The notes beneath the pieces are model-generated. The model did no database searches, had not been told where the DNA came from, and saw nothing but the letters and a program-made list of their open reading frames with translations. Shown here one piece after another: positions 23,871-37,522 of a stretch of 64,000 nt of DNA. The stretch lies in contig CM046882.1 in assembly GCA_025667525.1 (NCBI GenBank), forward strand, positions 521,818,618 to 521,882,617. Direction: 5' to 3'. Positions within the stretch are counted from its first letter, which is position 1. Every line of letters starts with the position of its first letter. The position numbers and the translations under genes were made by a program. This stretch comes from Glebionis coronaria (taxonomy: Eukaryota > Streptophyta > Magnoliopsida > Asterales > Asteraceae).

Positions 23871-24169
23871 TGTTAACCTATAGGATTCAAGCTAACAAGA
23901 GGATGATCCGGAGGTCGGGGAGGATAAAAGTAATGTTTAGACATTTTTAGAGAGAGAAAGTAAAGCTTGAATATGAGTGTGTGTATTTAGAGAGAGAAGT
24001 GAAATACACAAAATAAGAAGAATCCTCACCCCTCCATGGAAGTATGGAGGGGTATATATAGGCTAGACAAGAGGTCACTTTGACAACATGTCAATAGTAG
24101 TCCCTCCACGTTTTGCCTATCTGAATAGAATGTAATTCCGTAAATGGCGCTCACATTTTAGGGCTAACA
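23871..24169 (-). repeat. LTR (5' LTR in element orientation), 299 bp
   Basis: This is the partner of the 20315-20613 LTR, with identical termini and length. The TSD ATAGG follows directly at 24170-24174. Confidence 0.9.
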
Positions 24170-24456
24170 ATAGGGAATGCTCGGGAGTATCGATTGTATG
24201 CATTGGGAGTGTAAAAACTGTCCAAAGGCGTTACAAGGGCAATTTAAAGGACTGGTCATAAATACCCAACTGTTCTGTTAGAAGTTGTTGTGGATCAAAA
24301 ATTGTGGATTTGGCATGCATATTTTAGGGTTCCTAAAGTGAATAATGATTTAAATGTGTTATATGGTTCCCCATTATTTGATGTTGAAATTGCCGATTTG
24401 GCTCTAGTGTGTCTATTTGTAGTAAACGGGTCTACATATAGGAAATGTTACTATTT

Positions 24457-24749
24457 TTTTGAACGGCGAGTTAGGACAATTACTAAGTTATTTATCCTAT
24501 TTCAAAATACTTACCCAGAAGGTAGTCCCTGCCAGCCTCGAATAATAATTAGTGATTCGATTCCACAGTACTTACCCAGAAGGTAGTCCTTGCCAGCCTC
24601 GAATCGATGCATCTATCGGCAAAACCCCATAGATTCCCACCTTCAAGGAAAACCCACACGGAGAGACTTGAACTTGAGACCTCTCGCATGTGATAACAAC
24701 CTCCCCAAGGACACCCTTGGTGGCCAACTGAGCTAACCCAGTTGGTTAG
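24457..24749 (-). mobile_element. tRNA-derived SINE (293 bp) inserted in the decayed Harbinger transposase
   Basis: On the minus strand it starts with a tRNA-like head: A box TAGCTCAGTTGG (about 24735-24724) and B box AAGTTCAAGTCTC (about 24676-24664). It ends in an A-rich tail (RC of TTTTTT at 24454-24460). It is flanked by a 15-bp TSD GAAAT(G/T)TTACTATTT (24442-24456 and 24750-24764). A 61-bp internal duplication (CTTACCCAGAAGGTAGTCC at 24510 and 24571) lies in its 3' half. The coding sense of the host transposase resumes exactly after the TSD. Confidence 0.9.
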
Positions 24750-24814
24750 GAAATTTTACTATTTGACCGATGGTATTTATTCGGCGTGGTCGACATTTGT
24801 CAAAATGCATCTAT

Positions 24815-25739
24815 GAAATTATTTCGTAAATTTTCATCCTTAATGTTTTGTCATTTTGCAAGTTTCGTCCCAGAAGTTTTGACTATTTTGCAGGTTTCGT
24901 CCTAATAATTTTCCTCATAAAGACGATGCTTGTATTAAAGTTTTCTCACAGGGATGATCTCTGCACTTTTGTAACGTTTAGGACGAAACATGCAATTTGG
25001 CCAAACTTTAGGGACGATTTATGCAATTTACTCTTCTTTTTTTATGTAATGTTTAATTGTATGTCATGTTTAAGTTTTATGTAATGTTTTAAATTAATGA
25101 ATTTAAGTTTAAGTTTATAATATGTATTTAAGTTTAAAGAAAATTCTATGGCACCAGAAAAGCTATGACACACCAATACCACTGAAAACTAGTGTCATGG
25201 CAATTAAAGCACACTTTGTGTTTTAGTTGTTTGAGTCAAATAAAATCTTAAGAAAACTTGGAGGATTATCACTACTAGAGTAGTTTATGCTTATGTTGTT
25301 TATTTTCCTTATTTGTTGTTTTTTAATATTCATATTGTGTTTATGAATATTTCTCTTGTATGTTCTTTCATATTTTTGTAATATGAATGTTTTGTGTGTT
25401 ATTTCCTTTCCCGCTAATTCTTTATCACACATATTGTTAAGAGTTTATCATGCTTAAAATTTACAATTGTTTTTGGGTGATTCCAACAATTCTAAGTTTC
25501 TAACCCTTTGACATATTATCATCTCAATTGATATGGATGTTTCTTTTCTACCTTTATTCCACCAATTGCACTTTGATTTTGTCAAAACACCCTCCTTGGA
25601 CATACTTAGAAAATACTTACTTCTAATTTGAGATTTCTTTTCTTCCTCCCTCTCAAGTTATATAGTAGGTAGTGACTATTATATACATTAAATGTGTCCA
25701 TTATTAAAAGCCTACCTAAATTATATTGTTTCATCCATA
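24815..25739. other. Non-coding repeat-like region
   Basis: Between 24840 and 25040 the plus strand has TTTGCA(A/G)GTTTCGTCC phrases and, inverted, GGGACGATTTATGCA. This looks like an imperfect inverted repeat typical of small plant transposons, but I could not fix ends or a TSD. The rest to 25739 is AT-rich without gene. Confidence 0.4.
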
Positions 25740-28700
25740 ATTTTAATAAATGATAGCTAACCACTCATGTATAAATAAGTTGGTCGGAATAGTTACCTTT
25801 AAGCACCCTCTCAAATTGACGTAGAAATCCCGGGTTTCCGATTCGTAAGCGACACCGCTATCATAGACTGTGACGACCCCTGTTCGTACATCTAGCATCG
25901 CTAAACACCAGTGTTTTCTTTTTCGTTTATTGGCATATAAACCTACGTTAATATGAAGTTTCGATGAGTTTATTGAACAACATACGATGCAACATAATAA
26001 CTCTTTTTGTTTGCTAGTAATTTTTGATCTAAATATATACCTTTTCCACATCAGACCACAGTACTTTATACGTAGTCCCGTCAACATACCACTGCGGCAC
26101 CGTGTTTTGGAGTAACAGCTGGACAAAGTAACCACCCACCATGACCCAATCGTCGTCCTTAGTTCGCATATGCAACATGTAACTAACCCACAACTCTATA
26201 TGCTGTAGTAAAAAAAATATACACTTAATAACTATAAAGAACAAATCGTAATTTACAGCAAAAACAACAAAGCAAACATGTTCATAACCTCATCCATAAT
26301 TCATCCTCTACGTGGTGGGTCTAAGCATACAAGGCTTTCCCAAAATAAACGATCTACTATCACATCTTTGAACCATGGAAACTTACAACGTAGTGGATCT
26401 CACCGACAAATAAATCTATCATACTCATCAGTAATGTCGACTCTGTCAGTCACACGACTAGGACGTGAAAGACCCTGACAAATAAAAACGATGCTTTTCG
26501 GTTACATATATTACCATGTAATAAAAAACATAACCCAACATTAGAAATAAATTGTTGTACCTCAACCCATGGTTCAACGTCTTTCAAATATTATGCCATG
26601 TAAACATCATCTTAATCTGTAACTATTCGCTTTGCTTCGACCCTAAAAGAACTATTACTCCAGTAGTTGGGGGAATAATCACTACCGTATTCATTTATGT
26701 TACCATTCCTAACCGCTTCAGTAGCCGCTTTCCAATGTTCCGAGTTCATAATTTCGTATCTCCTTTTTTTTCTTTGCGGCCTCAACTTTTAACATTGCCT
26801 CTTTTTCAGCTCGTTTCCTAATCTCCTTATTCAATGCTTTTAAGAATAATTCTTCCTGGGCCTTGGTATCTGCCAAACGGCACATCTCCTATTCACGTTC
26901 TCGATTCATAAATTCCTCTTCCATCATATATTCCTGTTAAATGTATGCGTTAAATACACGTTTAAGGTTTCGGTTACGGAGATTGGTATACAAATATAAT
27001 CAGATAATTACATCACTAGCTTCTAGGTCTATATAATTATCTGCACGAGCCTCTCCATCATCAAGTGCGTTCAATTCAACCAACAAAATATACTCTTTAT
27101 TAAGTTCATCGTATACGTCTATATTCAAGTTTCCAGGTAATCCACCAAACTCCAATCTATTTTGAATAATATTACAAAATATAGGTTATAACAAGGACTC
27201 GATAATAAGTTACATGTAATAGGCTTACAGAAGTAAACATACATTTGGTCCTGTAATTCTTTCCCTGACCAACGCCTGCATTTATATAAAATGTACATGA
27301 TCATCATATACTCATATATGGTAAAATAATTGCTAACCATGATATGTTTTGGATAAGAACAAAGCATACCTTAATAATGACCTCAAGCTTATACACACGA
27401 GTGTTTAGCTCCATAATGACATGATCCTGCAGTTTAATATCTTACTGACCACTACATCCACACCTCCGTAACATTGGCAAATCCCTCTTTATTGTGTTTC
27501 CAACCTCGCGCCTGGATTTAAGCTTTGCGAAATAAAGGTCATATTGATCAGGGACTTTTTTGGCAGGCACCCTTGGTATGTACCTCTGGTAGAAATCGCG
27601 GAATATCTTAAACCATTCGGTATGTTGTTCCTCCCTTGTTGGTATAAGATCAAATTTAAGGTTAACGTCCTACATAAAATTTAAATAACATTAATTACAT
27701 GGTGGAATTAAAATATAAATCATAGCATACAAGGGTTTACCTGGGAAAATATCAAATCATAATCTGGTTTGTTTAAAAGCTTCTTTCTTGACCAGGATAA
27801 CGCTCTTGGAAACAGAGTCGTGTCCTTACTCCACCAATAAAGGTGAACTTCAAAAGTCTCAAGAATTCAGGTCTACATATATAAATCATGAATGTTGTCA
27901 ATCTAGAACAATATAGAATGTGAGTTTGATCATTGATGTGTTTATATAATAAAAAACAACTAACCATGAAAGCCCAAACAAACCCGGATAGCATATAAGT
28001 AGGGACAAACTATACAGATTTACGAAGCTCCTGTTGGTGTTTCCATACGTTTTTCGAAGCTACGTTCACAATCTCCTCGTACAAATGCCTCCAAACGTAC
28101 TCACCCCATGGGAACTTGTTCCAGGCGTCAATGTCTTCAACCAAATGTAGCAGCTTGTCATCGACTGGTTCAGCCAATAAAGTTCCTATAAAACACATTT
28201 GCAAAGCAAGAAGTAGGGCTACACGTACAACATCTTCATTACTTAACATACTGAATAACTCTTCATCCTCTATTACACCTAAAAGATCTAGGTTGGTTAC
28301 AGTTTTGCCAACTTTTTTAGGTAGCACACGCGTCACAAATCTTATTCACCTTCTCGATTTACACTAAAGTTAACCGTTCTGAAACGTAGACCTGTTACAA
28401 TGGCAAACTCGGGCCGAACGAAATGTAAACTCTTGCCGTAGTGGTTATAGACAATTGGCAAGTCATAATGGCCATCATTAACAAACCGTTACTTTTGAAG
28501 CATCCCGTGTATCAAATACTGGTCGTGCTAAACACAGGACAAATCCAACCACCGACCAAAACATAATTCACTGAACATGTTTCTGCGTGTTTCATTCAAC
28601 TTGCCTCTTATTAAACTAAAGTAGTGCAACTTACTCGTGAAAATAACTTTATCTTCGTATCCCTACATAACATAAACACAAAAATACTTGTAAATATTTT
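25740..28700 (-). pseudogene. DUF1985-Ulp1 protease gene of a plant transposon, decayed
   Basis: Minus-strand reading from about 28640 gives CFGRWLDLSCV and HDQYLIHGMLQK. It then gives FVNDGHYDLPIVYNHYGKSL with RPEFAIVTGLRF. Next is the DUF1985 block NEDVVRVALLLALQMCFIG with WNKFPWGEYVWRHLYE (28336-28010). Near 26800 is a charged coiled-coil-like piece (KEIRKRAEKEAMLKVEAAKK). Near 26200-25750 is the Ulp1 C48 region (DDDWVMVGGYFVQLLLQN, then KHWCLAMLDVRTGVVTVYDS, holding the catalytic His). Such genes are carried by plant Mutator-like and related elements. Pieces are separated by stops and lie in different frames; some gaps could be introns. The Gln/Cys end of the protease is not seen, so I call it non-functional. 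Confidence 0.75.
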
Positions 28701-28706
28701 ACCATT

Positions 28707-28976
28707 CAAATGTTTTGACATGATTAAAGTTAATTATACACAGTTTTCTAGCAAATGTTTGTTAACTATTTTCAGTTAATTTAGATTCCCCTCACTCAAT
28801 ATGAGTCTTGGAAGTTCAAAGGGGTTCATAACTGCTCACATCAAATGTTTTGTCATGATTAAAGTTAATTATACACAGTTTCTAACAAATGTTTGTTAAC
28901 TATTTTAAGTTAATTTAGATTCCCTTCACTTAATATGAGTCTTGGAAGTTCAAAGGGGTTCATAACTTCTCACATC
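28707..28976. repeat. 135-bp tandem duplication
   Basis: Two copies start at 28707 and 28842 (CAAATGTTTTG). Each contains AAGTTAATTATACACAG and GAGTCTTGGAAGTTCAAAGG. They differ at only a few bases. The duplication lies upstream of the F-box gene and may be part of its promoter. Confidence 0.85.
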
Positions 28977-29114
28977 ATAAAATAAACCACCCACTAACTT
29001 CTGAGATCATGTTAAACTGTAAGTTAAGAAAAACCACCCCACCATCCATTAACATCAATTTATAGCACAATTCATACATATCAAATTTTCAATATTCATC
29101 TAAATTACAAAAAA

Positions 29115-30188
29115 ATGGCTCATATTCTAGATTTACCCATAGAAATTATGATAATTGTTTTACTAAATCTCCCCGTTTCATCCCTGCTGTTATGCACATC
29201 CGTTTGCAAATCATGGATGTCGATCATCTCGGATCAAACATTTGTCAGGATGCAAGCGAATGCTTTACAGCATTCACGGTTAGTATTTAGGATTTTTGAA
29301 GGGGTTCGGACTCGGTCACTAACTGATAACTCCATAAATAACCTTGCATCAGTATTCAATGTCATCCTTTTATTAGTGACAACTTCAATAGAGTTATCGG
29401 GTCGTGCGACGGATTGATATGCATGGTGAACACAACAAGGTTGTCACTGTACAACCCTGGTACTCGTTATACATATTCCATCGACTCGTGTTTTGTTTGG
29501 GAGAAGCCATATCACGTTGGGTATGGATTTGGTAAGATAATAGACAGGGATTACAAGGTGGTGTCCGTTTCAAACGAAACACCGCGTCAAAATGTTCTCG
29601 GTTGCGAACAGAAACTGGAAAAACTTAGGCGTTTATCCAGGCGGAGGTTATATCTTCGGGGATGCTGTGGGTTACGACGGTCGGGTATACTACTGCGATT
29701 TCACTTGGAGAGCAAACTCTGAAAGGATCGTTTCTGTTCATTTATCACAAGAAACGATTACCACGGTTGCTCTACCAGAAATACGAAGAGCCCATAAAGC
29801 TATTCACTTAGGGGTGTTGCGACAAGGGCTATGCATGCTGTGTAACTACACCTATAACAATATTTCTGATGTCTGGGTCATGACAAACGAGCCTGTACAC
29901 CAAGCTTGGTCAAGGTTGTTTTCCATTCGGAATCTCGATCTTAATCTCCTACAATTACACCAGTACGCCGAGGGTTGGACAAGATACTATTCTCCAATAT
30001 GTATAACAGGAGACGGTTGTCTTGTGATACCATTTGGATACCAAGTCATTTTGTTTAACCCTAATGACAGGACTTTCAGGATTCTAGACTATATGCGCGG
30101 TCCTTGGTGTACCTACGTTGAGACATTGGTGAAACAAGGCGGGACAGGGAGACGTTATAGTCTAAGGAGTACAGCCAACATTGGATAA
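29115..30188 (+). pseudogene. F-box protein with FBA domain, two frameshifts
   Basis: The start MAHILDLPIEIMIIVLLNLP with CTSVCKSWMSII is an F-box (residues about 5-45), which binds SKP1 in SCF ubiquitin ligases. The expected motif SCDGLICMVN follows only after a shift at about 29400, continuing LYNPGTRYTYSI and YGFGKIIDRDYKVVSV. A second shift near 29590 leads into FSVANRNWKNLGVYPGG. That frame runs open through the F-box-associated domain (GDAVGYDGRVYY, then HLGVLRQGLCML) to a stop at 30188. Together the three pieces make a normal-length F-box/FBA protein of about 350 aa without an intron. Either the gene is recently dead or there are two assembly indels; both shift sites are worth reading again. 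Confidence 0.8.
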
Positions 30189-31207
<1,019 letters not shown>

Positions 31208-31384
31208 GGGGTTATTATAAAAGAAATGTTATAATAAAAAGGGTAGGATAAAATCCTAGCCCTTGGATCAAATCAACTTAGATTACAAGAAAAAATAGAA
31301 AAGGGCGGTGTTATTTTGTAATTAACCGAAACTTGAGGGTAAATTATGTAAAATATAGAAATTATAATCTTTCCTATTCTTTTC

Positions 31385-31550
31385 ACATAATAAACCACGA
31401 TCAGTTCTAAAACACACACTCACACACACTAAATCACACACGGTAAATCCGTTCAATCAAATCAGTCTCAGATCTATACATCTGTCGCATCAAATCGATT
31501 ATGTATCAAATCACGATGATTCAAATATATCAACAACTTAGACCTGGTAA
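31385..31550 (+). promoter_or_regulatory. 5' UTR-like block with a splice donor inside the TA-targeting element
   Basis: The plus strand has a CA-rich leader (ACACACACTCACACACAC) and pyrimidine/adenine-rich sequence, ending GACCTG before GTAAGT, a consensus donor at 31546. It looks like a non-coding first exon. No start codon in good context follows. Confidence 0.3.
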
Positions 31551-31814
31551 GTAACTTTTTATGATTTACTGCATCATTTTTTTATTTAGTAAAATCATCT
31601 TTGTTGAATTTTGATGAATCTAAATTATTCAATGTGAAAAATTGATTCAAAAGTGTTATAATAAAGTTGTATATAAGGTATTTGATAAAATGTCTCAACT
31701 AGAGTTTTATTAGTTTGATTCAATAAATTTACATTTAATGCAGTAGGATGATTCTATATAAGATGTAGTAGTTTTTGGGTTGATTATATGTAACGATTTG
31801 TTAGAAAATTATTT

Positions 31815-33850
31815 GTGATGTTGTAGGATGTATGTTGTAGAATATATGCTTCTGATTTGGTAAATTTTGCATTGTGATGTTGTAGGATATATTCAGTTAT
31901 TCATAGGAATTAGTTAGACAAAACAATGTTTGTTGGTTGTCAAAAGAATAGTAAAATTGGTTGAGTTTGCTTTTGATTTGATAGAATTTATATTGTGATG
32001 TTGTAGGATGTATTCTATTTCCATATGAATTAGTTAAGTAGTGTTTGTTGTTTGTAAAAAAAGTAGTAAAATACTTGAGTATGCTTCGATTTGGTAGAAT
32101 TTTCATTGTGATGATATAGGACGTATTTTGTTCTTCATAAGAATTAGTTAGGCTAATATTTGTCAAAAATTTAGTAAAAGTGATCGAATTTCCTTCTGAT
32201 TCAGTAAATTTTACATTATGATGTTGAAGGATATATTCGATTCTTTATAAGAATTAGTTAGGCTAAATAATGTTTGTCATTTGTCAAAAAAATTGGTAAA
32301 AGTGATTGAGTGTGCTTATGATTTGGTAAATTTATAGTATAATGTTGTAGGATGTATTATGTTTTCTTAAGAATTTGTTAGGCTAAATAATTTGTTGTTT
32401 ATCCAAAAATTAGTAAAAGTGATTGAATATGCTTTTGGTTTGGTATAATTTACATTGTAATATTGTAGGATATATTTTGTCTTCGTAGGAATTAGTTAGG
32501 CTATATATTGTTTGTCGTTTGTCAAAAAATTAGTAAAAGTAATTGAGTTTCCTTTTGATTTGGAAGAATTTACATTGTAATGTTGTAGGATGTATTATGT
32601 TCTTCATACGAATTAGTTAGGCTACATAGTGTTTGATACCTGTCAAAATATTAGTAAAAGTGATTGAGTTTGCTTATGATTTGGTAAAAGTTACATTGTG
32701 ACGTTGTATAATGTACTAGAAATTAAACTGTGATTCATTAGGATTTATAGTTAGTGATTGTACCTGGATCAGCTTTTGATTCGGTAGAAGTCGAACTATG
32801 ATGATTTAGAATGTATACTCATGTACATAGTCATGAATTAAGCTTAATGGTGTTTGTCATTTATTTAAATATGAGTATGTGTGCCTAAATATCATTCGGA
32901 TTTGGTAGAAGTTGAATAATGATGCTTTAGAATGTATGCTCACGTACCTATGGATGATTTCGGCTTAATGGTGTTTGGTGTTCGTTCGAAAACGAGTATG
33001 TGTGCATGAATATTCTTGTGATGTGGGAGAAGTTAAACAGTGATGTTATAGGATGTATGCTCATGTACATAGAAAGGGTTAGGCGATATTTGGTAGAACT
33101 TGCACTATGCTGCTCTAGGAGGTATGTTGTTGTTCATAGAATGAGTTAGGCCATACTTGTGGTCGTTGTTTGCCAAAAAAGTAATGTGCTTGGATATGAT
33201 TTTGATTTGGTAGAATTTACACTATAATTCCTTAAAATTTATGTTCATATTCATAGAAAGGGTTCGCCTATATTTGTGTTTGAACATTTGTCTGAGAATG
33301 AGTAAATGTGTATGAATATTCACGTGATTTGGTAGAACTTACACTCTGCTGCTCCTAGGATGTGCAATGATGTTTATAGGAATGAGTTAAGCCATATTTG
33401 TGTTTGCTTTTTTCTGGAAATGATTGAATGTGATTGAGTATGCTTATAATTTGGTAAAATTCACATAATGATTCTTTAGGATATATGATGATGTTTATAT
33501 GAATGAGTAGGGCCATATTTGTGTTTGCCTTTGTACGAAAATGAGCGAATGTTTTTTAGTATGCTTTTGATTTGGTAGAACTTGCATTGATGATAATAGA
33601 AATAGTTAGGCCATACTTGTGCTTGCCGTTTGCAGAAAAATAAGTAAATGTGTTTGAATATGTTTTTGATTTTGTAGAATGTACATTGTAATTCTGTAAA
33701 ATGTATCTTGATCTTCAAAGAATAGATTAGGCCATATTTGTTTTTGTCGTTTGTCTAAGAATGGGTAAATGTGTTTGAATATGCTTTTGATTTAGTAGAA
33801 CTTGTGATGCGATGCTCTATCATGATGATGTTTATACGAATGAGTTAGGC
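31815..33850 (+). repeat. Degenerate tandem array, about 18 units of 110-125 bp
   Basis: Each unit carries, in order, TTGTAGGATGTAT, a block like CATA(A/G)GAATTAGTTAGGC, a TTTGTC(A/G)TTTGTCAAAAA block, AGTAAAAGTGATTGAGT and TGATTTGGTAGAATTTACA. Anchors occur near 31822, 31883, 32002, 32110, 32222, 32344, 32461, 32581 and so on. Units in the second half (after about 32700) are more diverged. It has no frame in common. Confidence 0.85.
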
Positions 33851-34440
33851 CATACGTGTGTTATTACACGGGCCAAAAAACGCAGGCGACAAAGCAAGAT
33901 GCATTTAACAAGCTGAAAATAGTAGATTGCATCCTCTAATACAAAAATGATACACTACAATTCAAAGACGGAGCGGTACAAAGATGCATTGAACGCATAA
34001 CAATGATTATTGGAGGATACTCGTGGATCATTTGAAAACAATGTTTAATTTTTATTAGATGTAATACTTTGAAATACTTAATGTCTAATACAATATTGCA
34101 CAGTTGATGATAACATTGTTTGTTTTTACTCATATTTTATATTCTACTGCATTTTTGTCTTTCATTCTACTGCATTTCTGTCTTTCATTCTATTGCATTA
34201 TAGTTATATTCTACTGCATTACATTTATATTCTACTGCATTGTAGTCATACATTATGCATCATAATATATTTTGTAAGTGCATTAAAGTTATAAAAGTAA
34301 GTACATCTCAATTAAAAAAAGTTAATGCATTACAATGTATTGTATAATGCGTTACACTTAAAATAGATAGTACATCTCATTCATAATTCTATTACCTGAG
34401 TGAATAACAATAAAAAGTGAAAGAAAAAAAGTTAAAAACA

Positions 34441-34635
34441 CTATTCATTTTGGTGTGTAGATTCTTTTAAAGCAGCTCTCTTTCGCGAATCTTTATTCTT
34501 CTCTTCGGTTCCTTTAATGACACTAATAATTTTGTGAAGTCTTGGAATTGTGACATCCTTTCTCTCTGCATACTGAACACGCCATTCTCTTCGATAGTTC
34601 TTCAGCTCTTGGTTTAAACCTTGAAAATTATCCAA
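34441..34635 (-). CDS. Short unidentified coding-like frame inside the TA-targeting element
   Basis: Sixty-four codons, read MDNFQGLNQELKNYRREWRV, then a Lys/Arg-rich helix (VIKGTEEKNKDSRKRAAL). The composition is charged and protein-like, in contrast to the low-complexity arrays on both sides. I do not recognise the family. It may be the terminal exon of a captured gene. Confidence 0.35.
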   Translation of the reverse strand: MDNFQGLNQELKNYRREWRVQYAERKDVTIPRLHKIISVIKGTEEKNKDSRKRAALKESTHQNE

Positions 34636-34649
34636 AACGTTTAGTAGTA

Positions 34650-35570
34650 ATAACCCTGTAATACAGTAAAAATATCATCGTAATGCATTAGAAATAACAG
34701 TGTAATGTAGTAGAAATAACATTATAATACAGTAGAAATAACATTGTAATGTAGTAAAAAGAACATTGTAAAATAACATTATAATGTTGTGTAAATAACA
34801 TTGTAATACAGTAAAAATAACATTGTAACGTAGTAGAAATAACGTTGTAATGTGGTAGAAATAACACTGTAATGGAGTAACTGTCATGTGGTAGAAATAA
34901 GACTGTAATGTGGTAGAAATTACAATGTTTTTCTACTACATTACAGTTTTATTTCTAGAACATATCTGTAATGCAAAAAAATTGTAATGATTTTTTAGTA
35001 TTTACTCCCTTGTAGTGTTATTTATTTCTATCATATCATAGTATTATTTCTACCACATTACAATTTGTATTGTAATGTAGTAGGATTTATTTCTAAACAC
35101 ATCACATTCTTAATTCTATCACATCACAGTCTTATTTCTACCACATCACAGTTTGTATTGTAATAGGTATTGTATTTTTAATGCAGTAGAATTTATTTCT
35201 ATCACATCACAGTCTTATTTCTACCACATCACAGTTTGTATTGTAATAGGTATTGTATTTTTAATGCAGTAGGATTTATTTCTACCACATAACAACCTTA
35301 TTTCTACCACATCACAGTAATGAACTACTGCATTACTGTATATCCGACTACATTAGATTTATGTAGTAAAAACTGCATTTCTATTGCGTTAATGTAGTAG
35401 AAATAACAAATTATAATTCAATAGAAATAACAATGTAATGAAGTAGAAATAAAACTGCAATGTAATAAAATAACACTTTAATGCAGTAAAAAGCTATAAA
35501 AACATTACAAATAGTTTCTAACTGCATTACAGTTATGTTCTGCTACATTATTGTATATCCTAATGCATTA
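34650..35570. repeat. Inverted array of GTAATGTAGTAGAAATAA units
   Basis: From about 34660 to 34925 the plus strand repeats (G)TAATG(T/C)AGTAGAAATAAC(A)TT every 22-28 bases. From about 34925 to 35330 mostly the complement is repeated (TTATTTCTACCACATTACAG). After that mixed copies occur to 35570. The two halves could pair into a long imperfect hairpin. Confidence 0.8.
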
Positions 35571-36460
35571 CAGTTATAAAAATCTCTTTGACACATTTTA
35601 TCGAACAATTTATGTGCAACATTACAATGTTTCTCAACCTTTTTCCAGGTCTTGAACAAAACTCCGAATTTAACATTTTAGATTGATAAAATTCAGTAGA
35701 ACAGAAACTGTAATTAATTAGAAAGTACATTTAGATTATAAGTTCCTTAAGAAAAAGCGCTACATTTTAAGGTATTAAAGTGAATTTTCTAGCACATCAC
35801 TAGTGTGATTTAAACCTCAAAATATAAAAACTATATAGGTAATACATCATAATCTTAATTCTACTCCTTTATAGTGCAATGTCTAGCAAATAACTTAATG
35901 TGGTTTAAACCTCAAAATATAAAAACTCTATGGGTAGTACATCAGTCACAATTCTACTACATTGAAGTGTAAAACAGTATGCCTTGTCAAAGTTGGTCCA
36001 AAATCACAGTTACAGACTATAGACAATTTACCAAACACTAGGTGTGCATGTTTCATATACACATTTTTCATCTAGTTTTATTTTTCAGACACATAAAATA
36101 TGAATGTTTTATATCAAATAAATACATTAACAATCAACACAAAGATATTAACTAATTATAATCAAATATTAGGATTAACATATAGTAAATTAACAAAAAA
36201 TAATTTAAAAAAAGGCAAGTTCTTACAAGCACTTCTCGTTGATGATGAACTATTTGTGAATGATAAACAATCATTATAAGTTGATGATGAACACCTTAAA
36301 CTTATTGATGAAAAACACTCGATCGACATACCAAAAGTCGATCAATAGTATCAATTGACCCTATGGTAGAGAGTAAGACGGAGATGATGGTGGATTCGCT
36401 GGAGAGACAAGGGTGCGACGGCAGAGACGGTGGTGGTTAACGATTGGGATATAGTCGCAA

Positions 36461-36606
36461 GGTGGTGATGTGGCGGGGGAGTTATGGAGGTGACGGTGGT
36501 TATGGTGTTACGGTAGTTAGGGTGCGATCTCGAGGTGGTGATGTGGCGGGGGAGTTATGGAGGTGACGGCGAGTATTGTGTTACGGTGGTCAGGGTTAAG
36601 ATTAGC
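36461..36606. repeat. 73-bp GC-richer tandem duplication near the right end of the element
   Basis: Two copies (from 36461 and 36534) share GGTGGTGATGTGGCGGGGGA and TTATGGAGGTGACGG. The minus strand reads like a Pro/Thr-rich or UTR-type leader. Confidence 0.75.
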
Positions 36607-36814
36607 TTACTGTGTGAAAAAAGAACGTGATAATGAATAGTTACAGAGAAAAAAATAGTATATATATTGTTATATTAAAAATTACAAAACCGCCCCTGAA
36701 GTTTTATAAATTACAAAAAGACACCATATTTTTTTGAAAAAAAGGGGGGACACATGGCAGCTTGTGGTTCCACCTCACCTATTTTATTATAAAATTTCTT
36801 TTATTTTACCCCAA

Positions 36815-36818
<4 letters not shown>

Positions 36819-36872
<54 letters not shown>
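36819..36872. repeat. (TA)n microsatellite, about 54 bp
   Basis: A pure TA run between the 5.6-kb element and the 386-bp MITE, forming one flank of each. Confidence 0.95.
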
Positions 36873-37432
<560 letters not shown>

Positions 37433-37522
37433 TGGTTGCCTCGTATATAATCATGAGATGCCTTAATTTTTAAATACATCACATGGGTGTATTATGTTAG
37501 TGGAAAAATCCACGTGTCGCCT

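Larger units (their letters stand above)
20315..24169 (-). mobile_element. Non-autonomous LTR retrotransposon (3855 bp), probably Copia-type signals, minus strand
   Basis: Two 299-bp LTRs (20315-20613 and 23871-24169) begin TGTTAACC and end GCTAACA. They are flanked by the 5-bp TSD ATAGG (20310-20314 and 24170-24174). Orientation is minus: on that strand the right LTR is followed by a PBS (TTGGTATTAGAGC, close to tRNA-Met) and the left LTR is preceded by a purine tract TTGGGGGAAGATT. The 3.26-kb interior has no gag-pol homology, so it must be mobilised in trans. I count about 8 differences in 299 bp between the LTRs (about 97.3% identity), a moderately old insertion. Confidence 0.9.
20040..24812 (+). 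pseudogene. Decayed PIF/Harbinger transposase, split by an LTR element and a SINE
   Basis: The plus strand at about 20090-20310 encodes a degenerate match to the intact transposase at 48461-49708 (LKCTYAIRQLAYETTPDAFDEYL; the intact copy reads VKCTSAIRQLAYDIVLAFLD). Homology stops at 20314 where an LTR element begins, and resumes at 24175 (reading GMLGS-like, then LWIWHAYFRVPKVNNDLNVL near 24290). A SINE interrupts it again at 24457, and the YYLTDGIYSAW segment carrying the second catalytic Asp is found at 24757-24800. Several stops are present. So the host element is older than both insertions. Confidence 0.85.

Noticed and set aside
24660..24749. Possible tRNA gene on the minus strand
   Set aside because: A and B boxes are present, but the cloverleaf is not complete. 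The A-tail and 15-bp TSD show it is a SINE head.
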